Below are positions 9,816-18,713 of a stretch of 64,000 nucleotides of DNA, in pieces. The number at the start of each line of letters is the position of its first letter. Position 1 is the first letter of the stretch. The notes beneath the pieces were generated by a model. That model saw only the letters and a program-made list of their open reading frames with translations, ran no database searches and was not told the DNA's origin. This DNA comes from Streptomyces sp. Tu6071. GTDB lineage: Bacteria > Actinomycetota > Actinomycetes > Streptomycetales > Streptomycetaceae. The position numbers and the translations under genes were made by a program. The stretch spans positions 1,798,001-1,862,000 of the forward strand of contig NZ_CM001165.1 of assembly GCF_000213055.1 (NCBI RefSeq), written 5' to 3'.

Positions 9816-9926
9816 CTGTGGATAACCACTCGTATTGAGTTTTGTCGCACAAATTGTTCGTCTGATTTTCTGAATAACCTTGCGCTCGCTCATCCGATGA
9901 TCTCCCGATGGGAAAGTTATCCACAG
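9816..9926. promoter_or_regulatory. Inverted pair of perfect DnaA boxes in a divergent promoter region
   Basis: CTGTGGATAAC at 9816-9826 and its exact reverse complement GTTATCCACAG at 9916-9926 lie 100 bp apart. Each contains TTATCCACA, the strongest E. coli DnaA box, and is close to the Streptomyces consensus TTGTCCACA. The DNA between them is unusually AT-rich for this genome and includes the small palindrome TTTGTCGCACAAA (9841-9853). The sites lie between the DUF4192 gene (starts 9772, minus) and recQ (starts 9979, plus). Confidence 0.7.
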
Positions 9927-9978
9927 CTCACGGAGTCCTCGTTCGCCTGTTGTCGGTCCCATCAGGTTGCATGGGGGC

Positions 9979-12144
9979 ATGAACGACGAAGACCTCCGCA
10001 TCACTGCCGACGCAGTACTCGCCCAGCTGGTGGGGGACCCCTCCGGTCGGGCACGGCTGCGCGAGGACCAGTGGCAGGCCATCGAAGCGCTGGTCGTGCA
10101 CCACCGCAGGGCCCTGGTCGTGCAGCGCACGGGTTGGGGGAAGTCCGCCGTGTACTTCGTGGCCACGGCGCTCATCAGGCGTCGCGGCGGTGGCCCGACC
10201 GTCATCGTCTCCCCCTTGCTCGCCCTCATGCGCAACCAGGTGGAGGCCGCCGCTGCGGCGGGCATCAAGGCACGCACGATCAACTCGGCGAACCGCGAGG
10301 AGTGGGACGCGGTCCAGGAGGAGATCCGTGCCGGTGAGGTCGATGTGCTCCTCGTGAGCCCGGAACGCCTGAACCATCCCGTGTTCCGCGACGAGGTCCT
10401 TCCGAGCCTCACGGCGGCGACGGGCCTGCTCGTGGTCGACGAGGCGCACTGCATCTCCGACTGGGGGCACGATTTCCGCCCGGACTACCGGCGACTGCGC
10501 ACCATGCTCGCCGAGCTGCCGACAGGGGTGCCGGTGCTGGCCACCACCGCGACAGCGAACGCCCGGGTGACCGCGGACGTGGCGGAACAACTCGGTACCG
10601 GCGATGACGGGGACGGTGCTCTCGTCCTGCGCGGACCGCTCGACCGCGAGAGCCTCAGCCTCGGCGTGCTGCGCCTGCCCGACGCCGCCCACCGCCTCGC
10701 CTGGCTCGCGGACCACCTCGACGAGTTGCCCGGCTCGGGCATCATCTACACCCTGACCGTCGCCACCGCCGATGAAGTGGCCGCCTACTTGCGCCAGCGC
10801 GGCCACGAAGTGACCTCGTACACCGGGCGCACGGAGAACGCCGACCGGCTGGAGGCGGAGCAGGCCCTCCTCGCGAACCGTGTGAAGGCGCTCGTGGCGA
10901 CGTCCGCTCTGGGCATGGGCTTCGACAAACCGGACCTCGGCTTCGTGGTCCATCTCGGCGCACCCTCCTCCCCCATCGCCTATTACCAGCAAGTGGGCCG
11001 CGCGGGGCGCGGGGTCGAACACGCCGAGGTGCTGCTGCTGCCGGGCAAGGAGGACGAGGCCATCTGGAAGTACTTCTCCTCGCTGGCCTTTCCTCCGGAG
11101 GAGCAGGTACGACGGACCATCGACGTCCTCGCCGGTTCCTCCCGCCCGATGTCGACCCAGGCTCTCGAACCGCTCGTCGATCTACGGCGTACCAGGCTGG
11201 AGGCCATGCTGAAGGTCCTCGACGTCGACGGGGCGGTCCGGAAGGAGAAGGGCGGCTGGACCGCCACAGGGCAGCCCTGGGCGTACGACGCCGAGCGGTA
11301 CGCCTGGGTGGCCGGCCAGCGGGCGATCGAGCAGCAGGCGATGCGCGACTACGTGACGGGCATCGGGTGCCGGATGGAGTTCCTGCGCCGCGCACTCGAC
11401 GACGAGGCCGCAGTGCCCTGCGGCCGGTGCGACAACTGCGCGGGCTCGCGTTTCGGCACGGAGGTGTCCCCGGTCGCCCTCACCTCCGCGCACGGCGAGC
11501 TGGAGCGCCCCGGGGTCGACGTGGAGCCGCGCCGTATGTGGCCGACCGGTCTGAGTGCCGTCGGCGTGACCCTCAAGGGGCGCATTCCGGCCTCGCAGCG
11601 GGCCGAGACCGGACGGGCTCTGGGCAGGCTCTCGGACATCGGCTGGGGCAACCGGCTCCGCCCCCTCCTCGGCCCCGACGCGCCCGACGGGCCGGTGCCC
11701 GACGACGTACTCCAGGCGGTGGTGGCGGTGCTCGCCGACTGGGCCAAGGGGCCCGGCGGGTGGGCCTCCGGCGAAAAGGACGCGCTCACGCGGCCTGCCG
11801 GGGTGGTCACGCTTCCTTCGCGAACTCACCCCGAATTGGTGGACTCACTGGGCAACCGCGTCGCCCGGATCGGTCAACTGCCCTTCCTCGGCGGATTGGT
11901 CCTGCGCGAGGAGGACGAGCCACGGCGCGTCCACCGGGGAAACAGCGCGCAGCGGCTCCTCTCCCTGCGGGGAGCCGTCGCCCTGCCCACCTCGCTCGCC
12001 GAGGCGCTGAAGGAGCATCCGGGGCCGGTTCTCCTCGTGGACGACTTCACGGACACCGGCTGGACGATCGCGGTGGCAGCGGGCCTGCTCAAGGACGCGG
12101 GCGCTACGGAGGTGCTGCCCCTGGTGCTCGGGGTTCAGGGCTGA
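9979..12144 (+). CDS. RecQ-like ATP-dependent DNA helicase with C-terminal phosphoribosyltransferase-like tail
   Basis: A 721-residue superfamily 2 helicase. RecQ motifs are clear: motif I RTGWGKSAVYF (a Trp where RecQ usually has Gly), motif II DEAHCISDWGHDFRPDYRRL, motif III ATTATANARV, motif VI YYQQVGRAGRG, and a zinc-binding cysteine cluster ending CGRCDNC. The region after about residue 500 does not look like a normal RQC/HRDC end. The last 40 residues contain PVLLVDDFTDTGWT, the PRPP-binding loop signature of type I phosphoribosyltransferases as in ComF. It probably unwinds DNA during repair or recombination. ATG 9979 is taken as the start; a TTG four codons upstream is possible. It is divergent from the DUF4192 gene. 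Confidence 0.88.
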   Translation: MNDEDLRITADAVLAQLVGDPSGRARLREDQWQAIEALVVHHRRALVVQRTGWGKSAVYFVATALIRRRGGGPTVIVSPLLALMRNQVEAAAAAGIKARTINSANREEWDAVQEEIRAGEVDVLLVSPERLNHPVFRDEVLPSLTAATGLLVVDEAHCISDWGHDFRPDYRRLRTMLAELPTGVPVLATTATANARVTADVAEQLGTGDDGDGALVLRGPLDRESLSLGVLRLPDAAHRLAWLADHLDELPGSGIIYTLTVATADEVAAYLRQRGHEVTSYTGRTENADRLEAEQALLANRVKALVATSALGMGFDKPDLGFVVHLGAPSSPIAYYQQVGRAGRGVEHAEVLLLPGKEDEAIWKYFSSLAFPPEEQVRRTIDVLAGSSRPMSTQALEPLVDLRRTRLEAMLKVLDVDGAVRKEKGGWTATGQPWAYDAERYAWVAGQRAIEQQAMRDYVTGIGCRMEFLRRALDDEAAVPCGRCDNCAGSRFGTEVSPVALTSAHGELERPGVDVEPRRMWPTGLSAVGVTLKGRIPASQRAETGRALGRLSDIGWGNRLRPLLGPDAPDGPVPDDVLQAVVAVLADWAKGPGGWASGEKDALTRPAGVVTLPSRTHPELVDSLGNRVARIGQLPFLGGLVLREEDEPRRVHRGNSAQRLLSLRGAVALPTSLAEALKEHPGPVLLVDDFTDTGWTIAVAAGLLKDAGATEVLPLVLGVQG

Positions 12145-12464
12145 GACAACAGGGACGAGCTGCGGAGAAGCGCCCGCCGACAGCCGCCGAGGACTGAATG
12201 GCTGGACCACCCACTTACCGCCGGGGCGTACCGCATCGCGGACGGCGGGGAGTTGAGGGGATGGACAGAGGGGAGGGAAATAGGGAATGCATCGTCAGAT
12301 ATCGGCCCGGCTTGACGAATGCTCGTTGCCGCAGCTCTCTTGTCGTACGAGAATTGAAGTCGCTCCCCGTGCGGCGATTCCGGCTCCGGTGCTGCCGTTT
12401 GGTGGTGCGCTCTCCCACGTCCCGATTCCGCCCGCAGCGCGGGCGCGTAGCCGAAGGGAGGACC
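12145..12464. other. Intergenic gap with putative promoter of the next gene
   Basis: 320 bp between recQ and the next plus-strand gene. A TTGACG at about 12312 could be a -35 box, but no good -10 follows at 16-18 bp. The strong ribosome site AAGGGAGGAC just before 12465 marks the next start. Nothing else is recognised. Confidence 0.4.
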
Positions 12465-13268
12465 GTGACCTTCGGATTCGCTCCGTCCGCCGCGTCGAGG
12501 AAGACGCCACCACCCCCGTCCACAGCCCCCTCGCCCCTGGTGCCAGTGCCGTCCCTGCCCGCGGAACCCACCGGTTCACCACCCCGTGCGGTCGGCCCGC
12601 AGGAGTGGTCCGCCGCGAACGTCCCGCTGCTCGGCAATCCGCGCGAGGTCGTGACCGGACTCTACGAACGGCACCGCCCAGCGGCGGGGACCGTGGTGGT
12701 GGGGGTCCTCGACCCGGACGAACGTCTGAGAGCGAGCGCGTCCTTTACCCGTCGCGCGGGCGAGTCCGATGGCTGGGTCTTCCGCAACACGCTGCTGGCC
12801 CAGTTGCGCCGGGTCATCCCGCACGATCTGCGCCGCAGAACGCCGGTACGCACAGCGGTACTGCTGCACTGCCGCGAGGGCGAGTCCCGGTGGACGGTCG
12901 AGGACGGCGCCTGGATGTGGGGGCTGCGCGACGCCTGCACGTTGCACGGCCTGCGCTGTGGAGCGTACGTGACGCTGACCGGCGCGGGCTGGCAGGTTCT
13001 CGGCGAAGGGCGTGGTGGCCGCCATCCGCAGCTCGGCTCCCATACCACCCTTTTCGTCCCCCGCGCGGACAAGGTCTCGCCCCTCACGGGACAGTTGGGG
13101 CCCCTGCCGGAGCAACGTGCCGGCCGCACAGAGCGTTTCGGAACGGGTACGGAGCGGCCGGAGCAGCGCACCGGACGTGCGGAGTCGCTCACGGAACGGG
13201 CCGCTGGACTGCTGTCCCGGCCGATCGACGCGCCGCGGGAGCAGTGGCCGCGTACCGCCGTGCGCTGA
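12465..13268 (+). CDS. Conserved hypothetical protein (BLUF/nucleotide fold not assignable)
   Basis: A 267-residue protein that I do not recognise beyond its being typical of Streptomyces. The GTG start at 12465 is fixed by AAGGGAGGAC immediately upstream. The first 55 residues are Pro/Ser-rich. Residues about 65-195 form a compact alpha/beta segment (TVVVGVLDPDERLRASASF, VRTAVLLHCREGES, WGLRDACTLHGLRCGAYVTL), and the Arg/Glu-rich tail is probably disordered. There is no signal peptide or membrane helix. It lies 320 bp after recQ and converges with the next gene on a shared hairpin. No function is proposed. Confidence 0.65.
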   Translation: MTFGFAPSAASRKTPPPPSTAPSPLVPVPSLPAEPTGSPPRAVGPQEWSAANVPLLGNPREVVTGLYERHRPAAGTVVVGVLDPDERLRASASFTRRAGESDGWVFRNTLLAQLRRVIPHDLRRRTPVRTAVLLHCREGESRWTVEDGAWMWGLRDACTLHGLRCGAYVTLTGAGWQVLGEGRGGRHPQLGSHTTLFVPRADKVSPLTGQLGPLPEQRAGRTERFGTGTERPEQRTGRAESLTERAAGLLSRPIDAPREQWPRTAVR

Positions 13269-13350
13269 CCGCGACGCGCCTTCTGTTCGAAGAGCGCTGC
13301 ACGGGAACGCCTCGCGGCCGACCCACCGGCGACGGTGGCCGGCTCCGCTC

Positions 13351-13374
13351 CGCCCGGCCGGTGGCGGCCGGGCG
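13351..13374. terminator. Bidirectional terminator hairpin
   Basis: A perfect 10-bp stem (CGCCCGGCCG, loop GTGG, CGGCCGGGCG) sits between two convergent genes whose stops are at 13268 and 13388, so it can end transcription in both directions. Confidence 0.7.
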
Positions 13375-13387
13375 GGGGCGGTGTCGG

Positions 13388-13981
13388 TCAGACGCCCGCG
13401 CCCAGCACCGCGTTGACGCGCTGCGAGTCGCCGCAGACGATCAACAGGGTGCTCGCACGCTCGCGGGCGACGGGCAGGACCGTGGCGACGGCGCTGTCCG
13501 TACCGCCGTTGAGGGCCACCACCACGACGGGGCGGGAAGCGAGCCGAGCGACGTGCGGGAGGTCAGCGTAGAAGACGTCGTCACCCGCGTCGTGCTGGGC
13601 CCAGTAGGCGGCTTCGCCGAAGGACAGCTCGTGGGCTGTCCAGGGGTGCGCCTCGCCTGTGGTCACCACCAGCACCTCACCGGGCGCGCGGCCCGAGTCG
13701 AGGAGCAGGTCGACGGCCTCTTCGGCGGCATCGAGCGCGCCGTCGGCGGGGGCCGGGATGAGCTGGATCTGCGTGGCGGCCGGAGCCGGGGGCTTCGGCT
13801 GCTGCTCGCGCTGGGCCTGAGCTGCCGGGCGCGGGGGCCCCGGACGACCGGGGCGAGGCGGCGCCGCGGGACGCGGGCCGGGTACGGGGCGGGGGGTCTG
13901 GGCGCTGCGGCCTGCGGCCGGAGTCGCGCGGGGACCCTGGGCACTCTCGGGAATCTGAGGCTCCTCGGGACTGAGAGGCAT
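13388..13981 (-). CDS. Conserved hypothetical protein with Pro-rich N-terminus
   Basis: A 197-residue protein. Residues 1-75 are Pro/Gly/Arg-rich and probably disordered. The rest is an alpha/beta domain with alternating hydrophobic strands (EVLVVTTGEAHPWTA, RPVVVVALNGGTDSAVATV, ASTLLIVCGDSQRV). It has no membrane helix or signal. It follows rnhB in the same direction after a 67-bp gap, so the two may be cotranscribed. I do not recognise the family beyond its conservation in Streptomyces next to rnhB. Confidence 0.65.
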   Translation of the reverse strand: MPLSPEEPQIPESAQGPRATPAAGRSAQTPRPVPGPRPAAPPRPGRPGPPRPAAQAQREQQPKPPAPAATQIQLIPAPADGALDAAEEAVDLLLDSGRAPGEVLVVTTGEAHPWTAHELSFGEAAYWAQHDAGDDVFYADLPHVARLASRPVVVVALNGGTDSAVATVLPVARERASTLLIVCGDSQRVNAVLGAGV

Positions 13982-14048
13982 GACATGACTGGTGGGCTGG
14001 TCGCCGGGGTCCGTCCCGGCGATGTCGCCCGTACGGGCGGTCGAACGA

Positions 14049-14750
14049 TCAGAAGTCGAAACCGAGCTGTCCTTCGATCGCCGCAGGGCTCCCGTCCGTC
14101 CCGGCGCGCACCTTCTTCAGATGCCGCCATTGGGGCATCGCGTCGAGGTACGACCAGGAAAGCCGGTGGTACGGGGTCGGACCCCGTTCCGCCAGGGCCG
14201 TCTTGTGCGCCGGCGAAGGGTATCCGGCGTTGGCGGCGAAGGCGAAGTCTTCGTGCTGAGCCCCGAGTTCGGCCATCAGGCGGTCACGGGCGACCTTGGC
14301 GAGCACGGACGCCGCGGCGACCGACACGCAGGACTGGTCCCCCTTGATCACCGTGCGGACGTTCCACGGTGCTCCGAGGTAGTCGTGGTTGCCGTCGAGA
14401 ATCACCCAGTCGGGACGAACCGGGAGTCCGTCGAGGGCCCTGCCGGCGGCGAGCCGCAGGGCGGCCGTCATGCCGAGCTCGTCGATCTCCTCCGGCGAGG
14501 CGTGACCGAGGGAGTGAGCGGTGACCCACCGCTCCAGCTCCACGACGAGAGCGACACGTCGTTTGGGAGTGAGGAGTTTGGAGTCGGTCAGCCCCTCGGG
14601 GGGTCGCCGCAGCCCGGTGACGGCGGCGCAGACCGAGACGGGCCCGGCCCAGGCCCCGCGTCCCACTTCGTCGATACCTGCCACGACCTTGGCTCCGGTC
14701 GTGGCGCGGAGCGAGCGCTCAACGCTGTGGGTGGGTGCTTCGTACGGCAT
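14049..14750 (-). CDS. rnhB: Ribonuclease HII
   Basis: Endonuclease that cuts RNA in RNA-DNA hybrids and removes misincorporated ribonucleotides. The 233-residue protein shows the RNase HII signature [14 protein letters not shown] near residue 25 with the first Asp-Glu pair, the later active-site Asp in [12 protein letters not shown], and [12 protein letters not shown]. The Trp in GAWAGP is slightly unusual, as many homologues have Pro/Leu there. The ATG start at 14750 gives a normal family length. It is probably the first gene of a small operon with the hypothetical gene that ends at 13388. Confidence 0.95.
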   Translation of the reverse strand: MPYEAPTHSVERSLRATTGAKVVAGIDEVGRGAWAGPVSVCAAVTGLRRPPEGLTDSKLLTPKRRVALVVELERWVTAHSLGHASPEEIDELGMTAALRLAAGRALDGLPVRPDWVILDGNHDYLGAPWNVRTVIKGDQSCVSVAAASVLAKVARDRLMAELGAQHEDFAFAANAGYPSPAHKTALAERGPTPYHRLSWSYLDAMPQWRHLKKVRAGTDGSPAAIEGQLGFDF

Positions 14751-14820
14751 AGCGGATGACAGCGTACGCGCCCTTCATCCGGTACGACACCCCGGCTCCC
14801 CTCCGCTGCCGTAATGAGAC

Positions 14821-15795
14821 CTACCGGAGACCTGGACCTGGTGGGAGAGGCCGGTCGGCGGGTGTCTCGCAGGCGAGTTCGGCCCAGGCGGGGAGGGGTT
14901 CGGTCTGCTCGCGCCAGGCGGGCGGCGGGGCGCCCGCGGGGCTCGCCGCGACGATTCCGCCGACGATGGCACAGGTCGTGTCGATGTCCCCTCCCGCACG
15001 GGCGGTCGTCCAGAACGCGCGCTCGAAATCGCCGACTGCACGGGCGGCGGACCAGATGGTGAAGGGCACGGTGTCCTGCGCCGTCGTGCGGCGTCCGCAG
15101 CCGAGGACAGCGGCGACGGTGGTGACGTCGTCGTAGTCGAGCATCGAGGCGGCCCGGCGCAGTCCGACTTCGACGGCGCTGCGCGGTACGAGTGCGAGGA
15201 CGGCGTCGAGCAGCGCGGCGGGCTCCGGCGGGGTGGCGCCCGCGGCAGCGACGAGGGCCGCCGTCACGGAGACGGCCACTGCTCCGGCGATGCCCTCGGG
15301 GTGCTGGTGCGTGGGGCGCGCCGAGAGGACGGCCTGACGTGCGGCTTCCGCGGGGTCGTCGGCGTACCAGGCTCCGAGCGGAGCGACGCGCATGGCAGCG
15401 CCGTTGCCCCAGGAGCCCTGGCCGTGGAAGAGGGCGGTGGAGAGTTCCCGCCAGTCGCCTCCTTCGCGTACCAGGCGCAGCAGCCGGTTGGCTCCCGGGC
15501 CGTAGCCGCGGTCGAAATCGTGGTGGCGAGCGAAGGAGTGGGCGAGAACGTCCTCCTCGATCCTTCCTTCGGTGGCCAGGACCGTCACGACCGAACTGGC
15601 CATCTCTGTGTCGTCGGTCCACTGCCAGGGACCCGGAGGCAGCTCTCCGGCGGTCAGGCGCGAGCGATTTCCGGGGACGAAGAACTGCGAGCCGAGTGCG
15701 TCGCCGATCCGGAGGCCGCCGAGGCTGGCGCGGGCGCGGGCGAGACGCGCGGGGGTGGACGAGAAGTCGGGGGAAGAGGTCTGTTCTGCGGTCAT
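14821..15795 (-). CDS. ADP-ribosylglycohydrolase family protein
   Basis: A 324-residue DraG/ARH-type hydrolase that would remove ADP-ribose from proteins or small molecules using two Mg ions. Metal-binding motifs are intact: GDALGSQFF at about residue 31, WTDDTEMASS at about residue 60, GSWGNGAAMRVAPLG in the middle, and ARAGGDIDTTCAIVGGIV near residue 270. It has no signal peptide, so it is cytoplasmic. The gene lies 70 bp upstream of rnhB on the same strand and may be read with it. The substrate cannot be told from the sequence. Confidence 0.9.
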   Translation of the reverse strand: MTAEQTSSPDFSSTPARLARARASLGGLRIGDALGSQFFVPGNRSRLTAGELPPGPWQWTDDTEMASSVVTVLATEGRIEEDVLAHSFARHHDFDRGYGPGANRLLRLVREGGDWRELSTALFHGQGSWGNGAAMRVAPLGAWYADDPAEAARQAVLSARPTHQHPEGIAGAVAVSVTAALVAAAGATPPEPAALLDAVLALVPRSAVEVGLRRAASMLDYDDVTTVAAVLGCGRRTTAQDTVPFTIWSAARAVGDFERAFWTTARAGGDIDTTCAIVGGIVAASPAGAPPPAWREQTEPLPAWAELACETPADRPLPPGPGLR

Positions 15796-15879
15796 GGCCG
15801 CATCACTCTATCCAGCGATGCCCCGTACGCCGAGGGAGAAGAAACGATTCCCCCCCATGCGTCCGACATACCGCGAGAA

Positions 15880-16539
15880 TCAGCTGGTCACACCGTACGG
15901 CTCCGGCTCGCGCCATTTCTCGAAGGGACGGTCGAGGTGATAGCGACCGTCCGGGCCGAGTTCGAGACAGCGGGTCTCACCGTTGTCCGGATTGGAAAGC
16001 GACTCGAATTCGGCCACCGTCCAGTGGAACCAGCGCATGCAGAAGAGCCGCATGGTCAGCCCGTGCGTGACGAGGAGGACGTTCGGCGGGTGGTCCGGGG
16101 CTTCGAAGCTGCGGAAAAGGCTCTCCAGGAAGGCGCCCACGCGGTCGTACACGTCGGCGCCGGATTCGCCCTGCGCGAAGCGGTAGAAGAAATGCCCGTA
16201 GGCGTCGCGGTACGCCTTCTGCAAGCGCACGTCGTCGCGGTCCTGCCAGTTCCCCCAGTCCTGCTCCCGCAGCCTCGGCTCCTCGCGGACCCGGACGTGT
16301 TCGGGGTCCAGGTGGAAGAGCCGCAGGGTCTCGTGGGTTCTGCGGTACGGGGAGACGTAGACGCTGACGCGTTCGTCGCCGAAGAGTGTCCGCAGCCTGT
16401 CCCCGGCGGCGAGGGCCTGGGCGCGCCCGGCGGCGGTCAGGCACAGGGCGTGGTCGGGCTCGCGCTCGTACACACTGTCGTCAGCGTTGCCGTCGGACTC
16501 ACCGTGCCGGACCAGAACGATGCGTCGTGGTCGTGCCAT
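15880..16539 (-). CDS. Histidine phosphatase family protein
   Basis: A 219-residue member of the phosphoglycerate mutase-like branch of histidine phosphatases. It opens with IVLVRHGESDGN, whose His would be phosphorylated, has the arginine in SPYRRTHET, and carries the second catalytic His in VLLVTHGLTMRLF. The motif REQDWGNWQD is typical of a widespread bacterial subgroup of unknown substrate. It lies between the ADP-ribosylglycohydrolase (84 bp downstream) and the YdbC-like gene (95 bp upstream), all on the minus strand. Confidence 0.88.
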   Translation of the reverse strand: MARPRRIVLVRHGESDGNADDSVYEREPDHALCLTAAGRAQALAAGDRLRTLFGDERVSVYVSPYRRTHETLRLFHLDPEHVRVREEPRLREQDWGNWQDRDDVRLQKAYRDAYGHFFYRFAQGESGADVYDRVGAFLESLFRSFEAPDHPPNVLLVTHGLTMRLFCMRWFHWTVAEFESLSNPDNGETRCLELGPDGRYHLDRPFEKWREPEPYGVTS

Positions 16540-16634
16540 GCCCTCCAGCCTAGGACGCGCTCGGCGAGGACGTGCGGCGGGGCGGGCTCCATCCGGAGCA
16601 GCCGTCGCCGCGCTCAGCCGGAACGCGGGCCCGG

Positions 16635-17240
16635 TCAGACGGTCCAGGAAGGCTCCAGCTCGACCATGGCGCCGTCCAGGCCGAGGAGGTCATCCTCCGC
16701 CTCGGCGCGCGTCGAGAGCCGGTGCAGACCCTCGGGCCGGTACTTGCCTCGTTCGGCGGTGGACTGCCACATGGACAGGACGAGGAACTCGCTGCCGGGA
16801 GCCTCGGCGAAGAAGCCGCGGACCATTCCGGGCGAGCCGGCCATGGCCGGGTTCCAGATGCGGCGCTGGGCAAGGGTGAAGTGCTCGACGCGCTCGGGGC
16901 GCACGCGGGTGTGCGCGATACGGACGAGGTCCACGTCGTGGAAGAGCGGTTCGAAGCCCGTTTTCACGTCGAAGCGGTGATCGAAGAGCGTGGTGCGCAC
17001 CTCTGTGCAACTGCCGGCCTGGGCAGCGGCGAGCCGGTCGTGGGTCCGCGCCATGAAGGAGTCGTAGAAGGCCCTGCTCTCCCAGAAGCCGAAGATGTGG
17101 GCCTGTCCGGGTCGTTCGCGGCTCCATCCTCCCGCCTGCCCCTTGAATCCCCGTACGTCGGCGAGTTCCGCCCACCGCCGCTGACCTCGGTCGAACCGGT
17201 TCCGGTCGGCGACCTCGCAGCGAATCCACTTGAACAGCAC
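16635..17240 (-). CDS. YdbC / DUF4937 family protein
   Basis: A 201-residue protein built from two ferredoxin-like halves, probably a dimeric alpha/beta-barrel type fold. Features include MLFKWIRCEV at the start, WAELADVRGFKGQAGGW, IFGFWESRAFYDSFM, and a second repeat with FLVLSMWQSTAERGKY. This pattern fits the YdbC-like DUF4937 proteins, whose role is unknown. The GTG at 17240 gives the usual length. It is divergent from the TerD-like gene at 17406. Confidence 0.7.
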   Translation of the reverse strand: MLFKWIRCEVADRNRFDRGQRRWAELADVRGFKGQAGGWSRERPGQAHIFGFWESRAFYDSFMARTHDRLAAAQAGSCTEVRTTLFDHRFDVKTGFEPLFHDVDLVRIAHTRVRPERVEHFTLAQRRIWNPAMAGSPGMVRGFFAEAPGSEFLVLSMWQSTAERGKYRPEGLHRLSTRAEAEDDLLGLDGAMVELEPSWTV

Positions 17241-17405
17241 CGCGCCATCGTACGGCGGTGGGGCGGGTACCGGTCATCCTGCGCAGCGGCTCCGACATCC
17301 GTTCGGTTCCCGTGCCACCATGGACAACGAATATGGAGAGACGCTTGCCTGACGAAGCGTCAGGCATACGGTCGCTTCATCCGTCCCGAGTGAGGGGAAG
17401 GCCCG

Positions 17406-17942
17406 ATGGAGAGCTTGAGCAAGGGACTCACGAAGGTCGAGGTCGCCCTCAAATGGGACCCGAGTCCGCACGGTGCACCCGCGATGGACCTGGATCTCGT
17501 CGCGGCGGTTTTCACACTGAAAGACCCGCACGGCGCACCGGCCTACGTCGTGCACTTCGACCACCGCGCGCCGGACGGCACGATCAACCTCAACCGTGAC
17601 AGCCGTACGGGTCAGGGCCTGGGCTTCGACGAGATCATGGTCCTGGAGCTCAACCGGCTCTCCGAGGCTTACGGCAGGGTCGCGATCGGAGTGGTGATCC
17701 AGCAGAACGGCGGACACCGCACCTTCGCGGACGTGCATCAGCCCGGCATCCGGCTGCGCGAGGGGTACGACGAGCTCGGCCCCGTGGACTTCACGAGCCT
17801 GGCAGGCGCCACAGGCGCGGTGGTCGCCGAGTTCCAGCGCGGGGAAGAGGGCGCCTGGGGCTACCGGCCCACGGTACGGGGCTACGACACCGAACTGCCC
17901 GACTTCCTGCAGCTGCTGCGCGGCAAGCCCGAGGCCGGCTGA
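17406..17942 (+). CDS. TerD-like stress protein
   Basis: A 178-residue single TerD domain protein (tellurite resistance/stress family, often calcium binding). Diagnostic pieces are ALKWDPSPHGAPAMDLDLVAAVF, with the paired Asp residues of the domain, GLGFDEIMVLELNRL, and RVAIGVVIQQNGGHRTFADV. The ATG at 17406 follows GGGGAAGG at a good distance. No other ter genes are nearby, so it is a lone member and its role in this strain is uncertain. Confidence 0.85.
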   Translation: MESLSKGLTKVEVALKWDPSPHGAPAMDLDLVAAVFTLKDPHGAPAYVVHFDHRAPDGTINLNRDSRTGQGLGFDEIMVLELNRLSEAYGRVAIGVVIQQNGGHRTFADVHQPGIRLREGYDELGPVDFTSLAGATGAVVAEFQRGEEGAWGYRPTVRGYDTELPDFLQLLRGKPEAG

Positions 17943-17980
17943 GGCGGTCCGGCCCACCCAACGGGAGCAGCGGCCAGGCG

Positions 17981-18003
17981 GTAAGCCGGTAAGCCGGTAA
18001 GCC
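17981..18003. repeat. Triple 8-bp tandem repeat
   Basis: GTAAGCCG is repeated almost three times in a row, 39 bp after the TerD stop. It is too short for a clear role. The gap 17943-18329 also holds the hairpin at 18236-18278 and no supported gene. Confidence 0.6.
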
Positions 18004-18235
18004 ACACCATCCTTGCTTATCAGGTGTGACGTGGGAGCGCTCCCGAGCCTGCGAAATGATCAAGGACGCGACATGCCGGACCCTGCGTTGCCTTGCCCTC
18101 CGCTCTGTCACCCTTTCGAAGGAGGATTCGAGCGCAGTACCGTTTCGGCGCTTTTTTCGCTGGCAGGATTGCTCTCACGAAGCCCGCTGCACCACCGCGG
18201 ACGTTGAAACCTTCGCCGTGGACATGGCCTCGTAC

Positions 18236-18278
18236 ACCCCGGGAGGAGCCGGCCAGCCGACTCTTCTCCTCCCGGGGT
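18236..18278. terminator. Strong hairpin downstream of the integrase remnant
   Basis: ACCCCGGGAGGAG and its exact complement form a 13-bp stem around a 17-base loop. It lies 52 bp beyond the stop of the truncated integrase on the minus strand and may end its transcript. Confidence 0.65.
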
Positions 18279-18329
18279 CCTTGGTCCCGCTCCGAGGTCG
18301 TCCCTTTTCCCGCCAGTGAGCCGACGCTC

Positions 18330-18713
18330 TCACTCCGGCGGAATCGGTACGGGCACACGACCGAACTTCTCCTGGCACTCCCGCAGCCACGCGTGCCGGG
18401 GGTCGGTCACATACTCCAGAAAAAGCCGCAGCGCGAGCCGGTACGTGCTGATGGTGGAGAGCCCGATGGGACGCTGGGCGGTGCGGAGGTGGGCGGAGAG
18501 CAGGTGGTCGAGGAAGGCGTCCGCCTGCCCCGGTTCCCACTCCCAGGGGTAGCGGTCGGTGTGGACCGCGAAGCGATAGACGAGGTCGAGTCGCGACTGG
18601 ACGGTGTACGACGGCAAGGAGCCCGCCCGTTGCTGGCGTGTCCAGCCGTCCAGCATCGCTTCGAAAACCGGCTGGGCATGCGGGCTGTGGGCTGCACTTG
18701 TCACGACGCGCAC
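18330..18713 (-). pseudogene. Truncated tyrosine-recombinase integrase (N-terminal core-binding domain only)
   Basis: 127 codons from a GTG at 18713. The sequence (VFEAMLDGWTRQQRAGSLP, RLDLVYRFAVHTDRYPWEWE, STYRLALRLFLEYVTDPRHA, ECQEKFGRVP) matches the SAM-like, DNA-binding N-terminal domain of Streptomyces site-specific integrases. It stops at about the point where the catalytic domain should start; no Arg, His-x-x-Arg or Tyr catalytic motifs are seen in any frame of the next 400 bp, which instead holds a hairpin. I read it as a remnant of a lost mobile element; a stand-alone DNA-binding protein is less likely. No good ribosome site is seen. Confidence 0.7.

Noticed and set aside
17981..18003. 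Three GTAAGCCG copies as an attachment site of the lost element
   Set aside because: Too short, no second copy seen on the other side of the integrase remnant.
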